Positions 53,446 through 62,160 of a stretch of 64,000 bases of DNA are shown one piece after another (the first letter of the stretch is position 1; each line of letters opens with the position of its first letter). The stretch covers positions 124,001 through 188,000 of the forward strand of contig NZ_NFHT01000003.1 in the NCBI RefSeq assembly GCF_002161445.1. The letters are read 5' to 3'. Position numbers and translations under genes: made by a program. Under the pieces are notes generated by a model, which searched no databases, was not told the DNA's origin, and saw nothing but the letters and a program-made list of their open reading frames with translations. Source of the stretch: Alistipes sp. An66. Lineage in GTDB: Bacteria; Bacteroidota; Bacteroidia; Bacteroidales; Rikenellaceae.

Positions 53446-54141
53446 ATGAGCTGTTTTCTATCCAATTCCTCGCTCGGCAAGAAGTTAGTAATGAGCGTGA
53501 CGGGGTGCTTCCTCGTGCTCTTCATCCTCTTCCACATGTCGATGAACGTCACGGCCATCATCTCGCCGGAGGCTTACAACACCATCTGTGAGTTCCTCGG
53601 GGCCAACTGGTACGCCCTGGCCGGAACCGTCGTGCTCGCCGCCGGCGTCCTGATCCACTTCCTCTACGCCATCATCCTCACGCTCCGCAACTACAAGGCC
53701 CGCGGACAGCGGCGCTATGCCGTCACCGTGAAGGAGCCGGGCGTGGCATGGGCTTCGAAAAACATGCTCGTCCTGGGATTCATCGTCCTGGCCGGTCTGC
53801 TGCTCCACCTCTTCAACTTCTGGTCGAAGATGCAGCTCGTCGAGCTCATGGGACAGCACACCAACTCCCTCGGGTACAGTCCCGCCGACGGCGCCGCGCT
53901 GATCCGCTACACCTTCTCGCAGTGGTACTACGTGGTGATCTACCTCGTGTGGTTCGCCGCCCTGTGGTTCCACCTCACCCACGGCGTATGGTCGATGTTC
54001 CAGAGCGTCGGATGGGCCAACGACACCTGGTACCCCCGTCTGAAATGCATCGCCAACATCATCGCCACGATCGTATTCCTCGGGTTCGCCGTCGTGGTTC
54101 TCGTCTACTTCTTCTGCCCCTGCCTGGCAGGCGCCTGCTGA
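53446..54141 (+). CDS. frdC: Fumarate reductase / succinate dehydrogenase cytochrome b subunit
   Basis: 231 residues, five membrane helices, di-haem b558 type that anchors the complex and exchanges electrons with menaquinone. Haem-ligand His candidates sit in FILFHMSMNV, VLIHFLYAII, LLLHLFNF and WFHLTHGVW. The start MSCFLSNSSLGKKLVMSVTG is the common one in Bacteroidetes; the frame stays open upstream but without likeness. First gene of the frdCAB operon. In Bacteroidetes this complex works mainly as fumarate reductase in anaerobic energy conservation. Confidence 0.94.
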   Translation: MSCFLSNSSLGKKLVMSVTGCFLVLFILFHMSMNVTAIISPEAYNTICEFLGANWYALAGTVVLAAGVLIHFLYAIILTLRNYKARGQRRYAVTVKEPGVAWASKNMLVLGFIVLAGLLLHLFNFWSKMQLVELMGQHTNSLGYSPADGAALIRYTFSQWYYVVIYLVWFAALWFHLTHGVWSMFQSVGWANDTWYPRLKCIANIIATIVFLGFAVVVLVYFFCPCLAGAC

Positions 54142-54182
54142 TCCAATCCTGCAAATTGTAGAACAATAAACACACAAACGAT

Positions 54183-56129
54183 ATGGCTTTAAAATTAGAT
54201 GCTAAAATCCCTGCCGGGCCGCTCGCCGAAAAATGGAGCAACCACAAGGCAGCTATCAAGGTCGTGAGCCCCGCCAACAAGCGCAAGCTCGACATCATCA
54301 TCGTCGGTACGGGTCTCGGAGGCGCCTCCGCAGCCGCTTCCCTCGGAGAGCTCGGCTACAACGTCAAGGTGTTCTGCATCCAGGATTCGCCCCGCCGCGC
54401 ACACTCCATCGCCGCACAGGGCGGTATCAACGCAGCCAAGAACTACCAGAACGACAACGACTCCGTATACCGTCTCTTCTACGATACGATCAAGGGCGGC
54501 GACTACCGCGCCCGCGAGGCCAACGTCTACCGTCTGGCCGAGGTTTCGAACCTGATCATCGACCAGTGCGTCGCCCAGGGCGTGCCCTTCGCCCGCGAGT
54601 ACGGCGGTCTGCTGGCCAACCGTTCGTTCGGCGGTGCGCAGGTTTCGCGTACCTTCTACGCCCGCGGCCAGACCGGTCAGCAGCTGCTGCTCGGCGCCTA
54701 CGCCGCCCTCAACAAGGAGATCGCCGCAGGCTCGGTCAAGAGCTACCCCCGCCATGAGATGCTCGACATCGTCATCGAGGACGGTGAGGCCCGCGGTATC
54801 ATCGCCCGCAACCTCGTCACGGGTGAGATCGAGCGCCACGGAGCCCACGCCGTCGTGCTGGCCACCGGAGGTTACGGAAACGTCTTCTTCCTCTCGACGA
54901 ACGCCATGGCTTCGAACGGTTCGGCCGCTTTCCAGTGCTACCGCAAGGGCGCCGGCTTCGCCAACCCCTGCTTCACGCAGATCCACCCCACGTGCATCCC
55001 CGTACACGGCGACCAGCAGTCGAAACTGACCCTCATGTCGGAGTCGCTGCGTAACGACGGACGTATCTGGGTGCCGAAGAAGCTCGAGGACGTCAAGGCC
55101 CTGCGCGCCGGCACCAAGAAGCCGTCGGACATCGCCGAGGAGGACCGCGACTACTATCTGGAACGCCGCTACCCGGCCTTCGGAAACCTCGTGCCGCGTG
55201 ACGTGGCGTCGCGTGCCGCCAAGGAGCGCTGCGATGCCGGATACGGCGTGAACGAGACCGGTCTGGCCGTCTTCCTCGACTTCAAGACCGCCATCGAGCG
55301 CCTCGGAAAGGAGATCATCAAGCAGCGTTACGGCAACCTCTTCGACATGTACGAGGAGATCACCGACGTCAGCCCCTACGAGCAGCCGATGCAGATCTTC
55401 CCCGCCGTGCACTACACCATGGGCGGCATCTGGGTCGATTACAACCTCATGACCACGATCCCGGGTCTCTACGCCATCGGCGAGGCCAACTTCTCCGACC
55501 ACGGAGCCAACCGTCTGGGCGCCTCGGCGCTGATGCAGGGTCTGGCCGACGGATACTTCGTCCTGCCCTACACCATCGGCGACTACCTCTCGCATAAGAT
55601 CCAGGCCCCGAAGGTGAAGACCGACACCAAGGCCTTCGACGAGGCCGAGAAGGGCGTGCGCGAGAAGATCGCCAAGCTGCTCTCGATCAACGGAAAGCAG
55701 TCCGTGGACGACATCCACAAGAAACTCGGACACATCATGTGGGAGAACGTCGGAATGGCCCGCACGAAGGAGTCGCTCGAAAAGGCCATCACCGAGATCC
55801 AGGCCCTGCGCAAGGAGTTCTGGAAGGATGTGAAGGTCGTAGGCCGCGAGAACGACTTCAACGTCGAGCTCGAAAAGGCGCTGCGTCTGGCCGACTTCCT
55901 CGAACTGGGCGAGCTGATGGCCCGCGACGCACTCAACCGCGAGGAGTCGTGCGGCGGTCACTTCCGCTCGGAGCACCAGACCGAGGAGGGCGAGGCCAAG
56001 CGTGACGACGAGAACTTCACCTACGCCGCCGTCTGGGAGTACAAGGGTATGGACCAGGCCCCGGAGATGACCAAGGAGCCGCTGAACTTCGAGTTCGTAC
56101 ACCCGGCACAGCGCAACTACAAGGACTAA
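54183..56129 (+). CDS. frdA: Fumarate reductase / succinate dehydrogenase flavoprotein subunit
   Basis: 648 residues. FAD-binding Rossmann motif [21 protein letters not shown] (residues 38-58, quoted in part by position). Covalent FAD attachment is expected at His74 in [11 protein letters not shown]. Substrate-site residues are seen in the [10 protein letters not shown] and [13 protein letters not shown] segments. Length and the [18 protein letters not shown] end fit the FrdA of B. fragilis type. It reduces fumarate to succinate at the cytoplasmic face. Gap of 41 bases after frdC and 35 bases before frdB. This operon is unusually rich in codons ending in C/T compared with hypothetical genes, as expected for high expression. 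Confidence 0.96.
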   Translation: MALKLDAKIPAGPLAEKWSNHKAAIKVVSPANKRKLDIIIVGTGLGGASAAASLGELGYNVKVFCIQDSPRRAHSIAAQGGINAAKNYQNDNDSVYRLFYDTIKGGDYRAREANVYRLAEVSNLIIDQCVAQGVPFAREYGGLLANRSFGGAQVSRTFYARGQTGQQLLLGAYAALNKEIAAGSVKSYPRHEMLDIVIEDGEARGIIARNLVTGEIERHGAHAVVLATGGYGNVFFLSTNAMASNGSAAFQCYRKGAGFANPCFTQIHPTCIPVHGDQQSKLTLMSESLRNDGRIWVPKKLEDVKALRAGTKKPSDIAEEDRDYYLERRYPAFGNLVPRDVASRAAKERCDAGYGVNETGLAVFLDFKTAIERLGKEIIKQRYGNLFDMYEEITDVSPYEQPMQIFPAVHYTMGGIWVDYNLMTTIPGLYAIGEANFSDHGANRLGASALMQGLADGYFVLPYTIGDYLSHKIQAPKVKTDTKAFDEAEKGVREKIAKLLSINGKQSVDDIHKKLGHIMWENVGMARTKESLEKAITEIQALRKEFWKDVKVVGRENDFNVELEKALRLADFLELGELMARDALNREESCGGHFRSEHQTEEGEAKRDDENFTYAAVWEYKGMDQAPEMTKEPLNFEFVHPAQRNYKD

Positions 56130-56164
56130 TCCATTTTGACGTTGAACTTTAAGATCGAAAAACA

Positions 56165-56908
56165 ATGAATTTCACATTAAAGATATGGCGTCAGAAGGAC
56201 GCTAAATCCAAAGGGGCCTTCGAGACCTACAAGGTGGAGAACATCTCGGCCGACACCTCGTTCCTCGAAATGCTCGACATCCTGAACAACGACCTCGTAC
56301 ACCAGGGCAAGGAGCCCGTGGCCTTCGACCACGACTGCCGCGAGGGTATCTGCGGCATGTGCTCGCTCCACATCGACGGCCAGGCCCACGGCCCCAGCCA
56401 GGGCGCCACGACCTGCCAGATCTACATGCGCAAGTTCAAGGACGGCGCAACGATCACCATCGAACCGTGGCGTTCGGCCGCATTCCCCGTGATCAAGGAC
56501 CTCGTGGTCAACCGTTCGGCCTACGACCAGATCCTCCAGGCCGGAGGTTTCATCTCCGTGCGCACGAACTCCGTGCCCGACGCCAACGCCATCGCCATTC
56601 CGAAGCCCGACGCCGACGAGTCGATGGACGCCGCCGCCTGCATCGGCTGCGGAGCCTGCGCCGCGACGTGCAAGAACGGTTCGGCGATGCTCTTCGTCGC
56701 TGCCCGCGTATCGTCGCTGGCCAAGCTGCCCCAGGGCCGCGTGGAGGGTGCACGCCGCGCCAAGGCGATGGTCGCCAAGATGGACGAACTGGGATTCGGA
56801 AACTGCACCAACACCGGGGCCTGCCAGGCCGAGTGCCCGAAACAGATCTCCATCACGCATATCGCCCGCCTGAACCGCGAGTTCCTCTCCGCCAAGTTCA
56901 AGGACTGA
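56165..56908 (+). CDS. frdB: Fumarate reductase / succinate dehydrogenase iron-sulfur subunit
   Basis: 247 residues. N-terminal ferredoxin domain with [2Fe-2S] ligands in [13 protein letters not shown] and the later ATTC. A C-terminal domain has cluster motifs [11 protein letters not shown] and [17 protein letters not shown] for the [4Fe-4S] and [3Fe-4S] centres. It carries electrons between FrdC haems and FrdA flavin. The 3' tail (encoding [14 protein letters not shown] and stop) is repeated twice more downstream with its terminator. Confidence 0.96.
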   Translation: MNFTLKIWRQKDAKSKGAFETYKVENISADTSFLEMLDILNNDLVHQGKEPVAFDHDCREGICGMCSLHIDGQAHGPSQGATTCQIYMRKFKDGATITIEPWRSAAFPVIKDLVVNRSAYDQILQAGGFISVRTNSVPDANAIAIPKPDADESMDAAACIGCGACAATCKNGSAMLFVAARVSSLAKLPQGRVEGARRAKAMVAKMDELGFGNCTNTGACQAECPKQISITHIARLNREFLSAKFKD

Positions 56909-56931
56909 CAACCGCGAGAACAATGCGACAG

Positions 56932-56962
56932 AAAAAGCCCTCCGGATTTTCGGAGGGCTTTT
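56932..56962 (+). terminator. Terminator 1 after frdB
   Basis: Stem GCCCTCCG (56937-56944) / CGGAGGGC (56951-56958), A-run before and TTTT after. Confidence 0.85.
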
Positions 56963-57114
56963 CTGTTGCGGCGGGCGATATGCGTTGCACGCAACCGTTA
57001 TTCACAATCCCTCCCGACCTCCCTTTGGAAAAGGGAGGAGCCGGGCCCGCCTGAACCGCGAGTTCCTCTCCGCAAAGTTCAAGGACTGACGGATACGGTA
57101 AGCGTAGCCACAGA

Positions 57115-57146
57115 AAATCCCCGGAACAATATTCCGGGGATTTTTG
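57115..57146 (+). terminator. Terminator 2 (in repeat copy 2)
   Basis: Stem AAATCCCCGGAA (57115-57126) / TTCCGGGGATTT (57132-57143), continuing as TT. Different bases from terminators 1 and 3, but fully paired. Confidence 0.85.
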
Positions 57147-57301
57147 TTGCCAACCCGGGCGATATGCGTTGCACGCAACCGTTATTCACAATCCCTCCCG
57201 ACCTCCCTTTGGTAAAGGGAGGAGCCGGGCCCGCCTGAACCGCAAATTCCGCTCCGCCAAGTTCAAGGACTGACAACTGCGAGAACAATGCCACAGAAAA
57301 A

Positions 57302-57330
57302 GCCCTCCGAAAATCCGGAGGGCTTTTTTT
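57302..57330. terminator. Terminator 3 (in repeat copy 3)
   Basis: Stem GCCCTCCG (57302-57309) / CGGAGGGC (57316-57323), followed by seven T. It may also serve the convergent DUF4252 transcript because of the A-run on its left. Confidence 0.8.
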
Positions 57331-57368
57331 GTGGCCCAAGCGGACGATATGCGTTGCACGCACCCGCC

Positions 57369-57860
57369 CTACTCCTTCGGACGCTTCGGGCGGATCGTCG
57401 ACAACCGCGAAACCTGCTTCAAATCGAACAGTCCGTAGATATTCACCGCCACGGTCTCCTTCGGGCCATAAGTCAGCATTAACAACTCCGAATAGCTGTA
57501 AAACTCCGCTTCCCGAAGGTAAAAACGAGTCGTCTGGCCCCCGGAACTCTCCGACATCACCAACTGGAACTTGAAAACCGGATCAGAGGCCAACGCCTCG
57601 GCATCTTTCAGAAACGTGGCACAATCCCCGCCATCCACGGTTACAATCCGGATATAGTGGATGCCATCCAACAGTTCAGCCAGTTTCGCATCCCCTTTCT
57701 CGGCCGCCTGACGGCTCATCATCCGCATCATCTTGCGTTCCAGTTGCACGCTGGAAAAACCTTCGGCCTTCGAGTAGCGGTCGAAAAACTTCCACGATGC
57801 GTTCTGCGCCCGCGCCAGGAACGGCACGGTCAACAGAATCAGAATCAAAATCCGTTTCAT
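57369..57860 (-). CDS. DUF4252 domain protein
   Basis: 163 residues. Signal peptide MKRILILILLTVPFLARAQ, no lipobox. The mature part WKFFDRYSKAEGFSSVQLERKMMRMM and the later IRIVTVDGG and LREAEFYSYSELLML agree with DUF4252, a secreted or periplasmic family typical of Bacteroidetes. It is frequently encoded behind an ECF sigma factor, as here. Last gene of the sigma operon; function unknown. Confidence 0.85.
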   Translation of the reverse strand: MKRILILILLTVPFLARAQNASWKFFDRYSKAEGFSSVQLERKMMRMMSRQAAEKGDAKLAELLDGIHYIRIVTVDGGDCATFLKDAEALASDPVFKFQLVMSESSGGQTTRFYLREAEFYSYSELLMLTYGPKETVAVNIYGLFDLKQVSRLSTIRPKRPKE

Positions 57861-57872
57861 AACACACTCGAT

Positions 57873-58850
57873 TTACAATCCAAAACAGATTCCGAGCGAA
57901 AGCGGATGCACCTTCGGCCCCACCCCGTTCTCGAAAAGCGGCGTCACGCCGTAACGGAAATAAACACCGCACCGGTAATAGGTGACACCAACCCCGACGC
58001 CGAACTGGAAAGTCCGGACTCCCGAAAGCGGATTCTTCACTTTGGGGTTCTTGTAGATGGAGTTGGCACCCATCGTAAAGTCGAAATAACCGCTCAACGA
58101 AAGGGTCATCTGCTTCACCGGATGGTAGGCCAGATGCAATGGGATACCGAGCGAGGTAATGCGGAGTTTCGACTTGTCGGCCTTCTCATCGAGCGCAACG
58201 GGGACAACCATCCCGTTTTCGTTGCCGAGCGTGATCGAATTGTTGGAAAGGCGGTAGTTGTCGACCGTATAACGCAGTCCGGTCGTCATATCGAACCGAC
58301 GTTGCTTGCCGAACACGTAGTTCAGTCCGGCGAGCGTCGTCGAGAAGTGGAACGATTTGCCGCCGCGCAGGTCAAAGAACGAGTCCGTACCCGCCGGATA
58401 GGCACCGTAATCGACTTTCGAAGGGATGTTGTAACCCCACTCCGACTTGTAGAAGAGAACCAGACTGCAACGCGGCCGCCTGATCCGCGCATTGCGATCC
58501 CGGATCTTCTCGTCCGACAACGAGGAGAGCGTAATGCCGAAGCCCGCCACCTCGAGAACCACCTCCTCGCCCTCGGCCGAACGCCGCAGCGCCACCAGAT
58601 CCGTATCCACGGGATCGATCCGTTCCAGACTGTCGGCGGCGATCGGGCGGTCGCTCAACACCAGCCGCGCGGTCGAATCCCGTTCGGCCGGCACCGGCTC
58701 CACCGGGACGGCCGGGGCTGCCGGGACTGCCGGGACTGCCGGGACTGCCGGGACCTTCGAAGGTTCGGGCGTCTGCCCCGAAACCGGGAACGCCAGCAGG
58801 AGCATCGCGACAAAAGCCGCAGCAAAGCGATAAATCAAACGTTTATCCAT
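57873..58850 (-). CDS. Outer-membrane beta-barrel protein with Pro/Val/Ala repeat linker
   Basis: 325 residues. Signal peptide ending FPVSGQ. Residues about 33-52 are VPAVPAVPAVPAAPAVP, encoded by nine-base repeats, a rigid spacer. The C-terminal half is a small porin-like barrel (SLVLFYKSEWGYNIPSKV, LGIPLHLAYHPVKQMTLSLSGYFDF, in pieces) ending LSLGICFGL. In the sigma/anti-sigma operon it may be a target or an envelope sensor. No named family is certain. Confidence 0.7.
   Translation of the reverse strand: MDKRLIYRFAAAFVAMLLLAFPVSGQTPEPSKVPAVPAVPAVPAAPAVPVEPVPAERDSTARLVLSDRPIAADSLERIDPVDTDLVALRRSAEGEEVVLEVAGFGITLSSLSDEKIRDRNARIRRPRCSLVLFYKSEWGYNIPSKVDYGAYPAGTDSFFDLRGGKSFHFSTTLAGLNYVFGKQRRFDMTTGLRYTVDNYRLSNNSITLGNENGMVVPVALDEKADKSKLRITSLGIPLHLAYHPVKQMTLSLSGYFDFTMGANSIYKNPKVKNPLSGVRTFQFGVGVGVTYYRCGVYFRYGVTPLFENGVGPKVHPLSLGICFGL
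58711..58755 (-). repeat. Nine-base tandem repeat (5 units) inside the barrel gene
   Basis: GCCGGGACT repeated, with units at 58711, 58720, 58729, 58738 and 58747; the three central units are identical. It encodes the VPA triplets of the linker. In-frame copy-number change would shorten or lengthen the linker by three residues each. Confidence 0.85.
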
Positions 58851-58863
58851 CGTTTTTCAGTTT

Positions 58864-59439
58864 TTAATTGTTTTCGATCAGTTCGTCGACCAGGCGGGCC
58901 GGAGCATCGAGCATGGCAAAGGAGTCGAAATAGACGGTCGTCTGCATGGCCACCTCCTTGTCGTAGACGGGCTTGCCGTCGATGTAACAGTAGGGTTTGC
59001 GCAACCACTCCGCGCCGAGGAAAATCCCCAGAATCACGACAGCTGCCGCCGCAACGCCCCACAAGATCCGCATCCGACGGCCGCGACGGCCGCGGGAAGA
59101 CAACCGGATCGAGGTATCCGGCTGCGCGTCAAGGTCCGGGCGTGCGACAAATTCGGCCGGTGCGGATTCGGGCGGCAGCCCGATGCCGCAGACAAGCGGC
59201 CGGAGCGGTTTTTCGTCGGGCCGGGCCGCAAACTCCGGCGCAAACGCCCCGTCATGGGGCATCCGCTCCCCGGCGAGCGCCCCGAATCCTTCGAAGAGTA
59301 TCGCCAGATCGCGCAGCGACTCCGGCAGCTCCGTCTCCGTCCGCAGCAGTTCGCGCAACTCATGCTCCTCGGCCTCCGTCGTCCGGGCCGCCAGCCAGCG
59401 CGCAGCCAATCGTTCAATCCGTTCGTGTCGTCCGTTCAT
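58864..59439 (-). CDS. Putative anti-sigma factor
   Basis: 191 residues. A cytoplasmic N-terminal part (RIERLAARWLAARTTEAEEHELRELL, as in zinc-less anti-sigma domains of Bacteroidetes), a basic stretch RGRRGRRM, one membrane helix (ILWGVAAAAVVILGIFLGAEWL, residues about 124-145) and a short periplasmic end. It overlaps the sigma gene stop by 26 bases, the usual setting for anti-sigma factors. The exact family is not certain because the N-terminus is only weakly similar to known domains. Confidence 0.75.
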   Translation of the reverse strand: MNGRHERIERLAARWLAARTTEAEEHELRELLRTETELPESLRDLAILFEGFGALAGERMPHDGAFAPEFAARPDEKPLRPLVCGIGLPPESAPAEFVARPDLDAQPDTSIRLSSRGRRGRRMRILWGVAAAAVVILGIFLGAEWLRKPYCYIDGKPVYDKEVAMQTTVYFDSFAMLDAPARLVDELIENN

Positions 59440-59932
59440 CGTCTCTCATTTTTTGCAGAATAACCCGAAGACCCGCCCGCGCCCGCGACAGAATCACCCG
59501 CACCTGCGCCTCGTCGCACCCCACCATCGCGGCAATCTCGCGTGTCGGATACCCTTCGATCTCTTTCAGGTGAAGCACCTCCCGCTGCCGTTCCGGCAGG
59601 GCCGAAATCGCCCGGCGGACCAGCTCGCGGAGTTCCCACCGCTCGGATTCACCCTCCGACGAGCGTACGATGCCCTCCATCACCGCATCGTTGCGCCGCT
59701 CGTCGGCCCGACGCCGCCGCAGCCGGTCGCAGCAGCGGTTGCGGACCGCCGTCATCACGAACGCGTCGAAATGCCGCCCCGCCTCCAACCGCTCCCGGTC
59801 CAGCCACAACCGTTCGAGCAGGTCGTGGACCGTATCCTCGGCCTCCGCAGACGAGAGCAGCAGCATCCGTGCATAACGGAACATACGGTCGCACAGCGGC
59901 AGGACACAAGCAGTGAATTCGGTCTCCTTCAT
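59414..59932 (-). CDS. ECF RNA polymerase sigma-70 factor
   Basis: 172 residues from the ATG at 59932; an upstream in-frame ATG at 59992 is less likely. Region 2 is seen in LCDRMFRYARMLLLSSAEAEDTVHDLLERLW and AVRNRCCDRLRRRR. Region 4 is LPERQREVLHLKEIEGYPTREIAAMVGCDEAQVRVILSRAR, in pieces. No sigma-1 or -3 regions, so extracytoplasmic-function type. It heads the operon sigma, anti-sigma, barrel, DUF4252 and likely activates it in response to an envelope signal. Confidence 0.9.
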   Translation of the reverse strand: MKETEFTACVLPLCDRMFRYARMLLLSSAEAEDTVHDLLERLWLDRERLEAGRHFDAFVMTAVRNRCCDRLRRRRADERRNDAVMEGIVRSSEGESERWELRELVRRAISALPERQREVLHLKEIEGYPTREIAAMVGCDEAQVRVILSRARAGLRVILQKMRDDERTTRTD

Positions 59933-60059
59933 GGTATCCGTAAAACGAAGCAAAGCGGCAAAACGCAACATCGAAGCCCCAAATATCGCCATTTTTTCCT
60001 CCGAAGCTCTCCACCGGGGGAATTTCCGAAGAATTTTTTCAAAAAACAGGTACTTTGTA

Positions 60060-60090
60060 TTGCATAATACTAAAAAGTGTTATATATTTG
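60060..60090 (+). promoter_or_regulatory. Promoter of the PspC/PadR/DUF2807 operon
   Basis: TTGC (60060-60063), 19 bases, TATATTTG (60083-60090). AT-rich surroundings stand out; PadR encoded in the operon is a likely repressor here. Confidence 0.7.
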
Positions 60091-60143
60091 CAGTGTCAAA
60101 ATAGTTGAACCCGCAAAAACAGCCGGCGAAAACCGGTGCGATC

Positions 60144-60674
60144 ATGAAAGAGACTGTAACCGTAAACATCGGCTCGATGGCCTTCACGCTCGACAAGGAT
60201 GCCTGTCAACTGCTGAAAGGTTATCTCGACGATATCCGCCGGCGGCTGCCCGGGGAGGATGCCGAAACAATGGCCGACATCGAGGCCCGCGTCGGGGAGA
60301 TCTTCCGCGAACGCGTCGCCTCCCCCATGCGCGTGATCTCCATCGACGTGGTCCGCGCCACGATGGCCCAACTGGGTGCCCCGTCCGATTTCGGAGAACT
60401 CCGCACGGACCCCGCGTCCGAAACCCCGGAAGCCGGATATGAAGCCGCGAAACCGGCTCCGCGAAAACTCCGCCGGTCGCGGACCGACCGCTCGATCGCC
60501 GGCATCTGCGGCGGACTGGCCGCATTCTTCGACGCCGACCCCACGACGGTCCGCCTGCTGGCGCTGCTGCTGATCCTCTGCGGAGGCGTCTCCATCTGGG
60601 CCTACATCATCCTCTGGATCGTCATTCCCGAGGAGCCCGCCCGCACGTTCAACCCCTTCCAACCGAAATCCTGA
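60144..60674 (+). CDS. PspC domain protein with N-terminal cytoplasmic domain
   Basis: 176 residues from the ATG at 60144 (60105 is an alternative). N-terminal part VNIGSMAFTLDKDACQLLKGYL with ARVGEIF resembles the N-domain of the larger PspC protein at the end of this operon. The C-terminal PspC domain is RRSRTDRSIAGICGGLAAFFDADPTTVRLL with two membrane stretches (LLALLLILCGGVSIWAYIILWIVIP). PspC proteins respond to membrane stress. First gene of the operon. Confidence 0.88.
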   Translation: MKETVTVNIGSMAFTLDKDACQLLKGYLDDIRRRLPGEDAETMADIEARVGEIFRERVASPMRVISIDVVRATMAQLGAPSDFGELRTDPASETPEAGYEAAKPAPRKLRRSRTDRSIAGICGGLAAFFDADPTTVRLLALLLILCGGVSIWAYIILWIVIPEEPARTFNPFQPKS

Positions 60675-60680
60675 CAACCC

Positions 60681-60893
60681 ATGACTGCAAACAACCGACA
60701 CCAACTGTACCGTTCGCGCGACGAGCGCATCATCGCCGGCATCTGCGGCGGGCTGGCCGAATTCTTCGGACTCGAAGTCTCGCGCATCCGCCTCGCCCTG
60801 CTGCTGCTGATCCTCTTCGCCGGGCTCTCCCTCTGGGTCTACATCATCCTCTGGCTGATCATCCCCAACGCCCCTCAACGGTTAAACGCATAA
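60681..60893 (+). CDS. Small PspC domain protein
   Basis: 70 residues, a bare PspC domain: LYRSRDERIIAGICGGLAEFFGLEVSRIRLA and the membrane part LLLLILFAGLSLWVYIILWLIIP. Starts 6 bases after the first PspC gene and seems a paralogue of it. PadR follows after 4 bases. Confidence 0.88.
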   Translation: MTANNRHQLYRSRDERIIAGICGGLAEFFGLEVSRIRLALLLLILFAGLSLWVYIILWLIIPNAPQRLNA

Positions 60894-60897
60894 GACC

Positions 60898-61239
60898 ATG
60901 GCAGAAGACAACGTAAAGGCGCAAATGCGCAAGGGAATTCTGGAGTACTGCATCCTCGCCATTCTGTCGCGCGGGGACTCCTATGCTCCGAAGATCATCG
61001 CCGAGCTCAAACAGGCCGAGATGATCGTCGTCGAGGGTACGCTCTACCCGATCCTCACCCGGCAGAAAAACGCCGGACTGCTCACCTACCGCTGGGAGGA
61101 ATCCCCCCAGGGACCGCCCCGCAAATACTACACCCTCACGGAGAAGGGACACGAATACCTCCACACGCTCGACGAGGCGTGGGACGAACTCGTCGAACAG
61201 ATCCGCCGCGTGCGCCACGGACAAGTCGAGAACGATTAA
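60898..61239 (+). CDS. PadR family transcriptional regulator
   Basis: 113 residues. Winged helix with the family start QMRKGILEYCILAILSRGDSYAPKIIAEL, wing region LYPILTRQKNAGLLTYRWEESPQGPPRKYYTLTEKG, and a C-terminal dimerisation helix. Cytoplasmic repressor of neighbouring membrane-stress or efflux genes in other bacteria. Here it probably controls the PspC/DUF2807 operon. Confidence 0.93.
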   Translation: MAEDNVKAQMRKGILEYCILAILSRGDSYAPKIIAELKQAEMIVVEGTLYPILTRQKNAGLLTYRWEESPQGPPRKYYTLTEKGHEYLHTLDEAWDELVEQIRRVRHGQVEND

Positions 61240-61258
61240 CCCTCAAACATACAAAGCC

Positions 61259-62122
61259 ATGAAAAAGTTCCTGTTGGTAACCATACCGATCGTGATGCTG
61301 ACCGCCGCCTGTGCGCTCTGCGCCGTCTGCTTCGCAAGACTCCTGCCGGACAGAAAAGAGATCAAGGGCAGCGGACATATCGTCACGAAGGAGATCCCGG
61401 CACCCGAATTCGACGCCATCAGCGTCTCGCGCGCCGTCCATGTCATACTGGCCGAGCAGGGCGACAAGATCCGCATCGACGCCGACGACAACCTGATGGA
61501 GCGGGTGGTCGTACAGGCCGAGGATCAGGAACTCCGGATCACGATCGACCCCGAAATCAAAAATGTCCGCAACATGGAGGCGACCGTGACCGTTCCGGTC
61601 GGCAACCGCATGCTCTGCCGGCTCGAAGCTTCGAGTGCCTCGAAAATCCGGGGCGAGGAGGTCGAATTGAAGAGTGCGGATCTGCAAGTCAAGGCATCGG
61701 GCGCCGCCGAAATAGAGACGTCGGTCAAAGCCCGGTCGTGCGACATCGACGCGTCAAGCGCCGCTACGGTCAAGGCCGCGGTCAAGGCCGCGACGTGCGA
61801 CATCGACGCTTCGAGTGCCGCTACGGTCCGTGCCGAGATCAAATCACAGTCGTGCACGGCCGACACATCGAGCGCTGCCAGCATCGTGCTCAAAGGAGGT
61901 ACGAACCGGTTCAAAGGCAGCAGCAGCTCGGCCGGCAAGATCAACGCCGCAGAGCTGACCTCGAAGTGCGCCGACGTCCAGGCGTCGAGCGCGTCGAGCA
62001 TCTCGGTGAACTGCACCGAGACGCTCAAAGCACAGGCTTCGAGCGGCGCCAAAATCCGCTACCAGGGCGAATGCAAGGTCGAAGCCTCGAAATCGAGCGG
62101 CGGCAGCATCCGCAAAAACTAA
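61259..62122 (+). CDS. DUF2807 (head-GIN) protein with 19-residue repeats
   Basis: 287 residues. N-terminal signal/anchor (FLLVTIPIVMLTAACALCAVC; lipobox unclear, LTAAC possible). Mature start KEIKGSGHIVTKEIPAPEFDAISVSRAVHVIL is the DUF2807 hallmark. From about residue 150 the protein is a right-handed beta-solenoid-like array of Ser/Ala-rich rungs, with units such as CDIDASSAATVKAAVKA. The DNA shows a 57-base direct repeat (61739 and 61796). Often coupled with PspC and PadR in Bacteroidetes. Confidence 0.88.
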   Translation: MKKFLLVTIPIVMLTAACALCAVCFARLLPDRKEIKGSGHIVTKEIPAPEFDAISVSRAVHVILAEQGDKIRIDADDNLMERVVVQAEDQELRITIDPEIKNVRNMEATVTVPVGNRMLCRLEASSASKIRGEEVELKSADLQVKASGAAEIETSVKARSCDIDASSAATVKAAVKAATCDIDASSAATVRAEIKSQSCTADTSSAASIVLKGGTNRFKGSSSSAGKINAAELTSKCADVQASSASSISVNCTETLKAQASSGAKIRYQGECKVEASKSSGGSIRKN

Positions 62123-62160
62123 CCCCCTCCTCCGAAAGAAACCACACACAACGCAATACC

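Larger units (their letters stand above)
56864..57365 (+). repeat. Tandem repeats of the frdB 3' tail plus terminator (about 2.7 copies, ~182 bp)
   Basis: Copies begin at 56864 (the real gene tail), 57045 and 57229. Each holds GCCCGCCTGAACCGC, the rest of the frdB tail up to TGA, a terminator hairpin, GCGATATGCGTTGCACGCA, and in the first two copies CCCTCCCGACCTCCCTTTGG and a GGGAGG complement. The third copy stops near 57365, just before the DUF4252 gene. The hairpin stems differ: copies 1 and 3 use GCCCTCCG / CGGAGGGC, while copy 2 uses a different but still fully paired stem. Confidence 0.9.

Noticed and set aside
56927..57365. Direct-repeat array read as CRISPR
   Set aside because: The repeats are about 182 bases long, contain a gene tail and a terminator, and have no short regular spacers; no cas genes are in the window.
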